Shown: positions 32,314 to 38,993 of the stretch, one piece after another
Position numbering within the stretch: position 1 is the first letter of the stretch
Layout of the letters: every line of letters starts with the position of its first letter
From: a virus
Strand: one strand, 5' to 3'
IMG/VR virus record: IMGVR_UViG_3300012009_000018
Span: 1-46,081 of that record
Length of the DNA: 46,081 bases
The notes under the pieces: model-generated
What the model saw: only the letters and a program-made list of their open reading frames with translations
What the model was told of the DNA's origin: nothing
Databases searched by the model: none
Translations under genes and position numbers: made by a program

Positions 32314-32604
32314 TTAGTTCCTTAGGTACACATACGCCTTAGCGCCGTCTGAAATCTGTGAGCATTTAATATTGTTAATCGGTCGCGGGCGATTAAAGTA
32401 TACAACAACCGGAGACGTATCAGATGGCCCGGCTTGCAGGAAAATAGCATCTTCCGACTCTCCATCATCCTGAAACGTCACGGTATCATCAACCGCCGAC
32501 GGTATCAACACCACGGCCTCTACCACCGAACTGCCCACACCATCACGGGTTCCCACTGAGTCAACGACCCATAATCCCGTATTATAATTCATTACATTCG
32601 CCAT
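32314..32604 (-). CDS. Beta-rich hypothetical protein, 96 aa
   Basis: TGGAGG before the ATG. Short strands throughout (VVDSVGTRDGVGSSVVEAVV, VTFQDDGESEDAIFLQ, AYVYLRN). It ends one base before the tailspike gene start and may be its base or chaperone. No family recognised. Confidence 0.6.
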   Translation of the reverse strand: MANVMNYNTGLWVVDSVGTRDGVGSSVVEAVVLIPSAVDDTVTFQDDGESEDAIFLQAGPSDTSPVVVYFNRPRPINNIKCSQISDGAKAYVYLRN

Positions 32605-32615
32605 TTATTCCTCCA

Positions 32616-34259
32616 TTACCAACATTCCTCAAAAAGGTCCCCTTGAGGATTGTTCGCTTGTTCTAAAGCCTCGTCCCATTCCGCCCGCTCGCGTTCTTCA
32701 TCGGTCATCTTCTCTTCCGCTGTCAATTCAAAACGCTTAGGCGTGAAATCTTTCGACGGCCATGCTAAATCATCTAAAAAATATGCAAAGGCATCTACTA
32801 CGTCATCATAGCGTGATGCCCCGAATCGAACCATTTCCTGCTCTAAAATATCAGCCCCGCTATAAGGAAACAGCACATTCCCGCGTTCTACCCAACCGGT
32901 AGTGTGCTTAACCCGCACTTCCTTAGGCCTACCCCTTGGAGCTAAAGGCTCAAGGATGTACGGAAGCGACTTAGCGTAGCTTAAATCCTTCTTAGCTATC
33001 TTCCCCATTCGTATCATCTGAGGAAGGATAATCTCCATCATCTCACGTACAATATTGAATTTGTTATCCTCTATCCGGATAGCATCAGGCTTTTCTAAGC
33101 ATCCGACCTCAATGATATAGTCTACAAGTTTCTTATCTGTAATTTTCAGTCTTTTCGCATAATCTACGTAAACTTTCTTATCAACACCATAAAAAAGCGA
33201 TACATGCCCCGTATAATCTGACTTCTCCTTCGCCTTCCCGGTAGGGTCCATTAACCAAACATGAAACCGCTGTTCCGGTAAAGATATGGGACTATACCTC
33301 TGAATCCAGCTTTTCTTAAAGGGTGTGTTCCCTTTCGCTAAAGGATTATTACGGTACTGACCATAAAAATGCTCCGCCTGCTCTTTTTCAAGCTGTTTAA
33401 GCTTCTCTTCCGGGAATAGTACAGGAAACGTCGAACCCGTCTCATTTACCGGGTCCGACCAGCAATCCATCTGCATTAAATGATAAGAACCCTTGTGAAG
33501 TTCAATTATCGGGTCGCTTGTCTCATGGTAATTCCTGGGAGGGTCTAAAAACGATTCGATTATAAAACCATATAAGTCATCAAAATCCCAGCGAGTTCCT
33601 ATCTGTATAGAAATCCCATTAGGAGATAACAACGACTTAGACAGCTTCCACCAGTCCTTAACCTTCTCAATTTGCTCCGCCGTAGATGCATTGTCTTTAT
33701 TCACTAAGTCGTCATTAACCATGATAGGGTAATGCCGGGATACTAAGTTACCCTCGGCTGAACCAGTCTCAATTCTAAACCCGCTAACCTCAATCAGCTC
33801 TTGGGTCCACGCAGGGGCGTGGTTCTCTAAATCCTCAGGAATCCACTTCTCAAATAACTGCCTCAAAAAGGTATTGTACATTAAATTGTACTTAATCTTC
33901 CTTAAGAACTCCAGGGAGTTAGGCCGGGTAGCATTAGAAATAATAGCACTCTCGCGGCCCCCCTTAAGCCAAGTCTGAAGCATCCTCTGCGTTAACCAAC
34001 CGATAGTAACAAGGTAACTCTTAATCCAATGCCTCGGCGTTAATAATAATAAATTGTTCCCAGGCGTAGCATACTTCCCGATAAAGGACGCCATACGGCC
34101 ATGAGTAGGCTTGTAGAGGTCCTTAAAGCCGGGTGTAGGGTCTTCAAGGGTCTGTAAGACTACCCGGCATAAGAAGTATAAATCAGTAGCGCACTTCTCC
34201 CGCCACCAATCAACTGACTTAAGTTTAGTCAGAGCACCCAGGTCCGTTGAATTTACCAC
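32616..34259 (-). CDS. Terminase large subunit, 547 aa
   Basis: ATPase domain: LLLLTPRHWIKS (Walker A-like, K80, S81; the residue before Lys is often not Gly in terminases), IMVNDDLV (Walker B region), and a nuclease domain with MDPTGKAKEKSDYTG, IRIEDNKFN and DDVVDAFAYFLDDL, the three acidic sites of RNase H-like terminase nucleases. It packages DNA through the portal. Start is GTG at 34259, overlapping the upstream gene by 7 bases. Confidence 0.9.
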   Translation of the reverse strand: MVNSTDLGALTKLKSVDWWREKCATDLYFLCRVVLQTLEDPTPGFKDLYKPTHGRMASFIGKYATPGNNLLLLTPRHWIKSYLVTIGWLTQRMLQTWLKGGRESAIISNATRPNSLEFLRKIKYNLMYNTFLRQLFEKWIPEDLENHAPAWTQELIEVSGFRIETGSAEGNLVSRHYPIMVNDDLVNKDNASTAEQIEKVKDWWKLSKSLLSPNGISIQIGTRWDFDDLYGFIIESFLDPPRNYHETSDPIIELHKGSYHLMQMDCWSDPVNETGSTFPVLFPEEKLKQLEKEQAEHFYGQYRNNPLAKGNTPFKKSWIQRYSPISLPEQRFHVWLMDPTGKAKEKSDYTGHVSLFYGVDKKVYVDYAKRLKITDKKLVDYIIEVGCLEKPDAIRIEDNKFNIVREMMEIILPQMIRMGKIAKKDLSYAKSLPYILEPLAPRGRPKEVRVKHTTGWVERGNVLFPYSGADILEQEMVRFGASRYDDVVDAFAYFLDDLAWPSKDFTPKRFELTAEEKMTDEERERAEWDEALEQANNPQGDLFEECW

Positions 34260-34597
34260 CGCTCTCTAGCCATTTCCTTTAACTTCTTCTTCTTTCGCTC
34301 AACCTCATCGTTCTTACCGTCGGCTTCGCCGGAGCTCTTCTTCTCCTCTTCCTTTCGACCTAATACTTTGTTAATCAGAGCAAGTACCCGGTCATCAATA
34401 CTGCCAACCGCATCTTTTAAACCGTCAACTAACGAACGGCCCTCTTTAGTCTGAGCACCCCGCTTGATTCCCATCCCCTTCTCGGCTTCTAACCGGTTCT
34501 TTGTTCGCTTCCGTAATTGGCTCTCTAGTTTCTTGTCCAGTTCTTTTCTCTTCTCTTTCTTCTTCTCTTGGTGAGAACTCTTCTCCTGGTAAGGCAT
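34253..34597 (-). CDS. Highly charged protein overlapping terS, 114 aa
   Basis: GAGGAGGAATCAT precedes the ATG at 34597 (a longer reading from 34639 lacks a site). It is a Lys/Glu/Arg-rich helix (EKKKEKRKELDKKLESQLRK) with a central ordered part (GLKDAVGSIDDRVLALINKVLG). Its first 152 bases overlap the end of the terminase small subunit in another frame, and its end overlaps the large-subunit start. Translational coupling to the large subunit is suggested. The strong ribosome site argues that it is real. Confidence 0.6.
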   Translation of the reverse strand: MPYQEKSSHQEKKKEKRKELDKKLESQLRKRTKNRLEAEKGMGIKRGAQTKEGRSLVDGLKDAVGSIDDRVLALINKVLGRKEEEKKSSGEADGKNDEVERKKKKLKEMARERW

Positions 34598-35132
34598 ATG
34601 ATTCCTCCTCTTCATCGTCCTCGACCGCCTGCGCTTCAATTATCGCCCCTGTAGCTTCATCCTGGCTTATAGCCCCGGAATCTACAAGTCCTTGAATCAT
34701 GTCAGGCGTAAAATTAAGGACAATCTGCTTTTCGACGTGTTCCGTCTTCTCAGGGGCATAAGCCCCGGTTAATTTAAAATATATATCTAAATACTGTTTT
34801 CTTACGAAATAATCCTCGTAACGTTCCCCTCCATCCTTCTTCGGAGGGGTCATCGCATCCATTCCCTCACGCATCTTTCTAGCGGCTAGATTACCATCAA
34901 CACCCTTCTGCTGCAACTCGTACAATAAGTACTCGCGGACATCATCCTGACGCATTAAGTACGAACCGTATTTCTCATCCTGGAAGTTCGCATCTAAAGC
35001 CGCGTCCTTATACGTCTTCCCTTTTAACACACCCTTTACAAATGCACGTCTACGCTTATTCAACTGAGGCCTTATTCGAGGCCTCCCCCGTGTTTCCTTT
35101 TGTGCCCCTTTCGGGCCCTTTTTATCAGTAAT
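34446..35132 (-). CDS. Terminase small subunit, probable ATT start, 228 aa
   Basis: From TTG 35063 the protein would begin MNKRRRAFVKGVLKG, without a ribosome site. The frame stays open upstream to an ATT at 35132 preceded by GGAGGT four bases before, and the extra residues TDKKGPKGAQKETRGRPRIR give the basic leader plus RGRPR motif that usual small terminases have before the helix-turn-helix (FVKGVLKGKTYKDAALDANF). The C-terminal half is acidic, with coiled coil. It recognises the packaging site and regulates the large subunit. Function by context and HTH pattern; the ATT start is inferred. Confidence 0.7.
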   Translation of the reverse strand: MTDKKGPKGAQKETRGRPRIRPQLNKRRRAFVKGVLKGKTYKDAALDANFQDEKYGSYLMRQDDVREYLLYELQQKGVDGNLAARKMREGMDAMTPPKKDGGERYEDYFVRKQYLDIYFKLTGAYAPEKTEHVEKQIVLNFTPDMIQGLVDSGAISQDEATGAIIEAQAVEDDEEEESYALPGEEFSPREEEREEKRTGQETREPITEANKEPVRSREGDGNQAGCSD

Positions 35133-35250
35133 CTAAACCTCCATTAATATATGAGACTGGGCGTACCCACCGTAATCCGACGCTGTAACCCGCAACGTGT
35201 CCCATTTACAGCTAGCCCGCCCCAATGTGGGGCTCTACCGTTTTATTTAG
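35133..35250. other. Intergenic gap between first late gene and terS
   Basis: 118 bases without a gene. It holds a short hairpin (GCCCCAATGTGGGGC, about 35221-35235) with no clear T-run, and the GGAGGT site of terS (35142-35137). Confidence 0.4.
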
Positions 35251-35580
35251 TTATTTCTTTTTACTACCCTTAGGTGTCGAAGACCGACGCTTTGGGACGT
35301 CAGGAGACTGACGCTTCGCCATCGTCCCTTTTAGGGTCTGTAGACTGTCCCCTTGGGACGACTGTCGTTCCGACTTCTTCTCCGAATCCGTTATCTCACA
35401 TACTACGCTAGACTCTCTAAAGTCCCTTAACGCTCCCATAAGACGCGGTATCGCTTCCTCACATGCCCTCTGTACCCCGTAACGTATCTCATCACAACGG
35501 GCATGCATCGCCGCGTCCCCACTTAACTCTATATGAACACCAAATGGGTTCACTAAAATCCTCTTAATAGGGTCTGCCAT
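35251..35580 (-). CDS. First late gene, hypothetical protein, 109 aa
   Basis: GAAGGAGATATAA precedes the ATG. A globular N-terminal part (IKRILVNPFGVHIELSGDAAMHARCDEIRYGVQ, counted from residue 5) with helices, and a very basic, Ser-rich tail (KRQSPDVPKRRSSTPKGSKKK) suggest DNA binding. It lies directly after the five-hairpin leader and before terS. Two further hairpin palindromes lie inside its coding sequence. No family recognised. Confidence 0.6.
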   Translation of the reverse strand: MADPIKRILVNPFGVHIELSGDAAMHARCDEIRYGVQRACEEAIPRLMGALRDFRESSVVCEITDSEKKSERQSSQGDSLQTLKGTMAKRQSPDVPKRRSSTPKGSKKK

Positions 35581-35700
35581 TTATATCTCCTTCAGTGTCC
35601 CAAAGGGACCTCTTAGTGTTCCTCTTGGGAACCTATAGAGCCCCTTTAGGGGCCTATTGTGTCCCCCTAGGGACCTTTCTTACCGGGGACTATCTCCCGT
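35581..35700 (-). ncRNA. Late mRNA leader of five consecutive hairpins
   Basis: Predicted transcript start is near 35700. From 5' to 3' on the minus strand the hairpins are 35699-35684, 35675-35661, 35654-35640, 35633-35618 and 35610-35597, ending at the ribosome site of 35251-35580. The last four are units of 20-23 bases starting AGG; stems are GGTCCC/GGGGAC, GGCCCC/GGGGC, GGTTCC/GGAAC and GGTCCC/GGGAC. Bases differ on both sides yet pairing is kept. Possible roles: stabilising the 25-kb late mRNA, protein binding or translation control. Confidence 0.65.
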
Positions 35701-35706
35701 ACTTAT

Positions 35707-35736
35707 ATATTACCATAATACTATCGGTTCTGTCAA
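35707..35736 (-). promoter_or_regulatory. Leftward late promoter
   Basis: TTGACA (35736-35731), 18-base spacer, TAATAT (35712-35707), with TGG directly before the -10. It is the only good leftward promoter upstream of the structural genes and is insulated by a bidirectional terminator at 35741-35768. It lacks the GTAC spacer element of the early promoters, which may set a different timing. Confidence 0.6.
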
Positions 35737-35740
35737 CTAA

Positions 35741-35768
35741 AAACGGCCCCGCGGGGCATTTATTTTTA
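35741..35768. terminator. Bidirectional terminator upstream of the late promoter
   Basis: GCCCCGCGGGGC (35746-35757) is a perfect 12-base palindrome. On the plus strand it is followed by ATTTATTTTT and on the minus strand by CGTTTTTAG, so it can end transcripts from both sides and isolates the late promoter from upstream activity. Confidence 0.6.
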
Positions 35769-35805
35769 AACCATTCTAAAACCCCCATTCACTACCAATA
35801 TCACA

Positions 35806-35835
35806 CCCAGTAGGTACTAACCCAGTAGATACTAA
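35806..35835. repeat. Tandem 15-bp repeat
   Basis: CCCAGTAGGTACTAA and CCCAGTAGATACTAA lie head to tail (one mismatch). They are in the non-coding region between the late leftward and the small rightward promoter and may bind a regulator or the small terminase. Confidence 0.7.
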
Positions 35836-35837
35836 AA

Positions 35838-35854
35838 AACCTATAGAGCCCCTT
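35838..35854. repeat. 17-bp direct repeat, second copy (first at 35630-35646)
   Basis: AACCTATAGAGCCCCTT occurs at 35630-35646, inside the late leader, and again here, 208 bases apart. A related TATAGAG occurs near 35888. It may mark a duplicated regulatory or packaging site. Confidence 0.6.
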
Positions 35855-36185
35855 AAATTTTCTTGTCCCCGGTAATTCGCCTATCGGAACTTATAGAGCG
35901 TATAGTACCCGCATAGTGTGTTTGTGCTCACCCCCAGGGGGGGAACCGGGCCGGTCAAGGTTGAATGGGTTGACCATCCGGGGGGGGATGTTTCGTCGCC
36001 AATGGTCTTCCTTCGGAACCTCGGTTGGCGACATCGGTACCGACTGTCCCCTCGGGACGGCGGTCTAACCGTATAGGAATACAGGCAGAGAAGCAGAAGT
36101 GAAAGACCCCTTGCCAAGACCACTTGGTAACAGATTCCTTCGGAACCGCACAACAATCGTGAAGCCGGGGGAAGTTTTCCTTGAT
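35855..36185. other. Non-coding, hairpin-rich GC segment
   Basis: No convincing gene. Hairpins seen: GGTCAA/TTGACC (35953-35975), GTCGCCAA/TTGGCGAC (35995-36032, with an inner TTCC-TTC-GGAA), GTCCCCTCGGGAC (about 36046-36058), TTGCCAAG/CTTGGTAA (36112-36131), and a second TTCCTTCGGAA near 36133. It adjoins the terminase genes, so a packaging site or a structured RNA is possible. Confidence 0.45.
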
Positions 36186-36199
36186 ACGTTTTCAAACGT
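36186..36199. promoter_or_regulatory. Palindrome upstream of the small rightward promoter
   Basis: ACGTTT-TC-AAACGT is a perfect inverted repeat ending five bases before the -35 at 36205, a position suited to an activator or repressor. Confidence 0.5.
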
Positions 36200-36204
36200 T
36201 TTCC

Positions 36205-36233
36205 TTGACAGGTACGGGGTAATAGGTTATGAT
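36205..36233 (+). promoter_or_regulatory. Rightward promoter of the small operon
   Basis: TTGACA (36205-36210), 17-base spacer, TATGAT (36228-36233): near-consensus. The spacer begins GGTACGGGGTAAT and matches the GTAC-x-x-G-x-TAAT pattern of the two divergent early promoters, suggesting the same regulation. It drives 36258-37262. Confidence 0.8.
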
Positions 36234-36257
36234 TAGTAGTGAGGTAATAAGAGAGAC

Positions 36258-36350
36258 ATGATGAACTTGAGTAATTTAGTAGGGTATAAAAAAAGAGTGA
36301 AGGGTTACCCCGGCCTCGAGTATCATGTCAGCTTATTGCACTCAAATTAA
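36258..36350 (+). CDS. Possible leader peptide, 30 aa
   Basis: Short frame 25 bases after the promoter, beginning MMNLSNLVGYKKRVKGYPGL, with a weak GAGAG site. It ends 11 bases before the next ATG, within reach of coupling. It may be a leader peptide or chance; no similarity known. Confidence 0.35.
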   Translation: MMNLSNLVGYKKRVKGYPGLEYHVSLLHSN

Positions 36351-36361
36351 ACGGAGGTATT

Positions 36362-36736
36362 ATGAGCATTAACATTAAGAGTTTTAAAGGTCAGGTTTCC
36401 AAGGACAAGAGATTTTATCCCGCGATGGTACGGATCAAACGAACGGTTGACGTGATAACTACGCATGCCTGCATTGTTGATTCCAAAGAGGCGAAGGAAT
36501 CTGTTATCAAACGTATCCAGGAAGAAAAACCGTCCGACTGGGCAAAATTCAAGGTTGAAGAAATTGACCTTGAGCAGCAGGGGGAGCAGATTGACGCGGC
36601 ACAGCTGATTGAGATAGCACCGATAAACCGTACGGCCGTGAAGTTGGAACGCCAGAAAATGACCAACCTCAACACGGCACTGTACAATGCAGAGCAAACC
36701 GCCAAAGCCTGGGAAAAGAAAAACAAAAAGGATTAA
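36362..36736 (+). CDS. Hypothetical protein, 124 aa
   Basis: CGGAGG six bases before the ATG. Basic N-terminal beta part (INIKSFKGQVSKDKRFYPAM, VDVITTHACIV) then helices with heptads at the C-terminus. First clear gene of the small rightward operon; strong promoter and terminator suggest an abundant early or delayed-early product. No family recognised. Confidence 0.7.
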   Translation: MSINIKSFKGQVSKDKRFYPAMVRIKRTVDVITTHACIVDSKEAKESVIKRIQEEKPSDWAKFKVEEIDLEQQGEQIDAAQLIEIAPINRTAVKLERQKMTNLNTALYNAEQTAKAWEKKNKKD

Positions 36737-36739
36737 ATC

Positions 36740-36940
36740 ATGAGCAAGGTAATCGGAAACATGACAGATGATGATATCATTAAGTATCGACTCCGGCACA
36801 AAGACAATATAATCGCCGGATTACGGAGAGAAAATCACAGAGTAAAACGGCTGGCGTATTACGCTAAAAGACGGCATGGCAATGGCGCCTTGTTGCCCGC
36901 GTCAGAAATTTTGAAAGGACACGTAGAAAATGGTAACTGA
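36740..36940 (+). CDS. Basic hypothetical protein, 66 aa
   Basis: Lys/Arg-rich helical protein (YRLRHKDNIIAGLRRENHRV, YYAKRRHGNG), likely nucleic-acid binding. It begins three bases after the upstream stop and overlaps the next gene by 11 bases. No family recognised. Confidence 0.6.
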   Translation: MSKVIGNMTDDDIIKYRLRHKDNIIAGLRRENHRVKRLAYYAKRRHGNGALLPASEILKGHVENGN

Positions 36941-37262
36941 GCTAAACCTGAAGTACTGGGAAAGAGTCGAGAAGGATGACCCTCTAATTGACAAGCTTGA
37001 CTACAAAAGAGGCCGACGGAAAAAGAGGGACGCCAAGGCATACAATAGGGCACAGAAATTCTTGTATGACCTCAACCGGATTCAAAAAGCCAGGGCGGCA
37101 ATCGCCAGACTGAGGACAGAGGATTCACTCTTTTGGCGAAGTGTTCTTGACAGGATGGAAACAAGTATCCGGAACGGTGGCGTCCTGCTGTATCCTTCGC
37201 ACTCGACCTTGGATGATATCATTGAGGGGAATGAGTATGAATTCAATGATGACTGGTTATAG
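36930..37262 (+). CDS. Hypothetical protein, 110 aa
   Basis: Helical with a strongly basic patch (DYKRGRRKKRDAKAYNRAQK) and acidic C-terminus (DDIIEGNEYEFNDDWL), which may shield the basic part or mimic DNA. Ends 17 bases before the terminator. No family recognised. Confidence 0.65.
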   Translation: MVTELNLKYWERVEKDDPLIDKLDYKRGRRKKRDAKAYNRAQKFLYDLNRIQKARAAIARLRTEDSLFWRSVLDRMETSIRNGGVLLYPSHSTLDDIIEGNEYEFNDDWL

Positions 37263-37278
37263 CAAGTTATAACCATAA

Positions 37279-37318
37279 ATGCCCCGGGGAATTGATTTTC
37301 CCTGGGGCATTTTTTTTT
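37279..37318 (+). terminator. Strong intrinsic terminator
   Basis: ATGCCCCGGGGAA and TTTCCCTGGGGCAT form a stem of 13 or more bp, followed by eight or more T. It ends the small rightward operon. It also faces the end of the leftward array (last stop at 37399) and can stop both. Confidence 0.9.
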
Positions 37319-37398
37319 GTCCATATATCCGACCCGGATAAGCCTTCGGGGTGACCTTTCACATCGTATCCATGTCGTACCAGGTATGATAGCGGCTA

Positions 37399-37647
37399 TC
37401 ACTTACCAGAGTATAATGTAAAACCGTCATGTTTGAAGATTGGACGTGAGCATGGTTTTTCCCACCATCTTGTAGCCGGGAGGGCGCTTATTAGCCCGTC
37501 CGCCCGGAAATATTTAATAAGCCATTCCTTCCCCGGCCTGTATGAATGCAATCTGGAGCATGAATCCTCATTTCTTCTGGTCATGTACCAGGCTATCATT
37601 CTCTCCGACCGTGCTTGTATTAAGTACCGCTCATTTATTCCTTTCAT
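37399..37647 (-). CDS. Array paralogue 7 (last), 82 aa
   Basis: Start at 37647 (GTGGAG six bases upstream), not 37752. Begins MKGINERYL and later has KEWLIKYF and TRWWEKP, the three landmarks shared with the three genes upstream. It has a longer insert between the first two landmarks. Last gene before the operon end. The overlap with the upstream gene is 4 bases (ATGA). Confidence 0.7.
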   Translation of the reverse strand: MKGINERYLIQARSERMIAWYMTRRNEDSCSRLHSYRPGKEWLIKYFRADGLISALPATRWWEKPCSRPIFKHDGFTLYSGK

Positions 37648-37850
37648 GTCATACTCCACCCTTTTATCCTGTAACGCTCTGGGATATCCCACCAACTCCC
37701 CTGGGGGACAATAAACACGAGCCCTTTCCTGGCGTAGCGTAGGATAAGCCATTCCTCATGCGGGGCATCTTCTCGCTTTGCTATGTAAGCACCCTTTGGC
37801 TCACCAAGCACCTTCATAGGTGTCAAATACTTCCCGTTTATTCCTTGCAT
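37644..37850 (-). CDS. Array paralogue 6, 68 aa
   Basis: Landmarks: MQGINGKYLTP at the start, IAKREDAPHEEWLILRY in the middle, VPQGSWWDIP near 50. Short strands dominate, so a small beta fold is likely. GGGGGT before the ATG; stop and start codons overlap neighbours on both sides. Confidence 0.75.
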   Translation of the reverse strand: MQGINGKYLTPMKVLGEPKGAYIAKREDAPHEEWLILRYARKGLVFIVPQGSWWDIPERYRIKGWSMT

Positions 37851-38059
37851 CTACCTACCCCCTCTGCGTACGTAAAAATTTCATACGGCTTGATATAACA
37901 TAAGGTAGTCCACCATCTTACCCGGGGGGTAATGCGTACATACCTGCCATGACGTACCCTCTCAATGTACCATTCTTCGGGGCCTCTTTTAGCTATAACA
38001 TAACTGTGTCTGGAGGTGCCCTTTATGGGGCATAAATACTTCTCGTCTATCCACTCCAT
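37838..38059 (-). CDS. Array paralogue 5, 73 aa
   Basis: AAGGAGG just upstream sets the start at 38059. Landmarks: MEWIDEKYLCP, IAKRGPEEWYIER, ITPRVRWWTTL. Clearly the same family as the flanking genes though little nucleotide identity remains, so the duplications are old or diversified. Overlaps both neighbours. Confidence 0.75.
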   Translation of the reverse strand: MEWIDEKYLCPIKGTSRHSYVIAKRGPEEWYIERVRHGRYVRITPRVRWWTTLCYIKPYEIFTYAEGVGRCKE

Positions 38060-38256
38060 TTTGCCTCCTTCTTTATGAAAAAACGGTCTAAGGGGGCCCA
38101 CCATCCTCCATATGGGGTGACATATATACGCTTCTTATGAGACCGTATAATGAGCCACCTCTCTCTCGGCGTGTCTTCCCGGCTTGCAAAGCGGTACCGA
38201 CTCGCGTGCACACGCCCCCCTGGGTATGTCAAATATTTTTCATTTATCCCTTTCAT
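38047..38256 (-). CDS. Array paralogue 4, 69 aa
   Basis: Start at 38256 with GGAAGG five bases upstream. Landmarks: MKGINEKYLTYPGG, ASREDTPRERWLIIRS, VTPYGGWWAPL. Closest to paralogues 6 and 7. The frame is open upstream to 38337 but inside the previous gene. Confidence 0.75.
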   Translation of the reverse strand: MKGINEKYLTYPGGRVHASRYRFASREDTPRERWLIIRSHKKRIYVTPYGGWWAPLDRFFIKKEAKWSG

Positions 38257-38486
38257 GACGCCCTTCCATGTCTTGCGGAAACCAGTCTTGTATGATGAGT
38301 ATGTATCTCGCACCGCCGGGGATACCAATTCTGCCACTGGAATACAAGGCTTTTTGACCTGGGCCAGACATAGACTTCATACCCATCGGATACCATTGTG
38401 ACATACGCCCGAGCGACCTCTCCATTGCGGAGTCTGGCCCCCCATAAGCCCCGGCGTGTCAGAAGTTTCATATTTACCATCTCCAT
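38253..38486 (-). CDS. Array member 3 (diverged paralogue), 77 aa
   Basis: GGAGG eight bases before ATG 38486. Begins MEMVNMKLLTRRG, then YEVYVWPRSKSLVFQWQNWYP, whose Trp-strand pattern matches member 2 (IFIWKSQGGLMFRWECRPD) and more weakly the WW motif of members 4-7. His-rich tail (EIHTHHTRL). Overlaps the next gene by four bases. Confidence 0.65.
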   Translation of the reverse strand: MEMVNMKLLTRRGLWGARLRNGEVARAYVTMVSDGYEVYVWPRSKSLVFQWQNWYPRRCEIHTHHTRLVSARHGRAS

Positions 38487-38487
38487 G

Positions 38488-38718
38488 TTACAGCCTCCCT
38501 CTTCCACCCGCATAAGACACCGGGGAATGAATATAGCGCATGCTCCGTGATATATCAGGCCTACACTCCCATCTAAACATAAGCCCCCCCTGCGACTTCC
38601 ATATGAAGATTGTATAATTCAGAGACCAAGAGTCGCTTGTGGTATAAACTACGGCCTGTTCTCCATTCCGGCGAGATAAACTCGTACCTTGACGTAGTAT
38701 CCAATCTTTGTTTATCAT
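38488..38718 (-). CDS. Array member 2 (diverged paralogue), 76 aa
   Basis: Begins MINKDWILRQGTS; a central NYTIFIWKSQGGLMFRWE block aligns with member 3. GGGGGT upstream, the same kind of site as paralogue 6. Its start overlaps the stop of member 1. Confidence 0.65.
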   Translation of the reverse strand: MINKDWILRQGTSLSRRNGEQAVVYTTSDSWSLNYTIFIWKSQGGLMFRWECRPDISRSMRYIHSPVSYAGGRGRL

Positions 38719-38993
38719 ATCTCGCTACCCCCAACGGTAAACAGTATGCTGTCCCAGGGTGTCTCATAAGACCCTGTAACTCTCTGCTCTTCTCGCCAAA
38801 CAGCCCTCGTATCTCCGGTATCCCGGAGGATATAAGCTCTAAGAGACCCCCTATCGCTAAATTCATAATGAAACCACATTGAATCCTCTTTTATCCTCAC
38901 CCTGCAATCGCCTTTATACCATACGCTCAAAGCGTCGACAAGCGAGTACCTATTTGACCGGAGGTTTTGCATGAATCTCTTTCTGTCCATCAT
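38715..38993 (-). CDS. Array member 1 (possible distant paralogue), 92 aa
   Basis: First gene after the ATP-grasp gene, whose TGA overlaps this ATG. Beta-rich with aromatic strands (DALSVWYKGDCRVRIKED, MWFHYEFSDRGSLRAYIL). The relation to members 2-7 is weak and rests on size, aromatic strands and tandem position. Translational coupling to the ligase suggests a joint role. Confidence 0.6.
   Translation of the reverse strand: MMDRKRFMQNLRSNRYSLVDALSVWYKGDCRVRIKEDSMWFHYEFSDRGSLRAYILRDTGDTRAVWREEQRVTGSYETPWDSILFTVGGSEI

Noticed and set aside
34014-34035. Large terminase P-loop with Ile before Lys (PRHWIKS)
   Set aside because: Terminases often have forms like PRGHLKS without the Gly, so this is within family variation, unlike the same change in the helicase.
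35100-35126. GCCC-GGGC stem followed by TTTTT, a possible plus-strand terminator
   Set aside because: It lies inside the extended reading frame of the small terminase and no rightward gene ends nearby.
35630-35646. CTATAG elements as T7-type promoters
   Set aside because: Only the short CTATAG core matches, no phage RNA polymerase gene exists, and copies are in different contexts.
35595-35813. Rightward 72-aa open frame
   Set aside because: It is antisense to the late-leader hairpins and spans the terminator; protein sequence reflects the palindromes.
35881-36195. Leftward 104-aa open frame
   Set aside because: Low-complexity translation with no ribosome site, covering hairpins and GC palindromes; looks non-coding.
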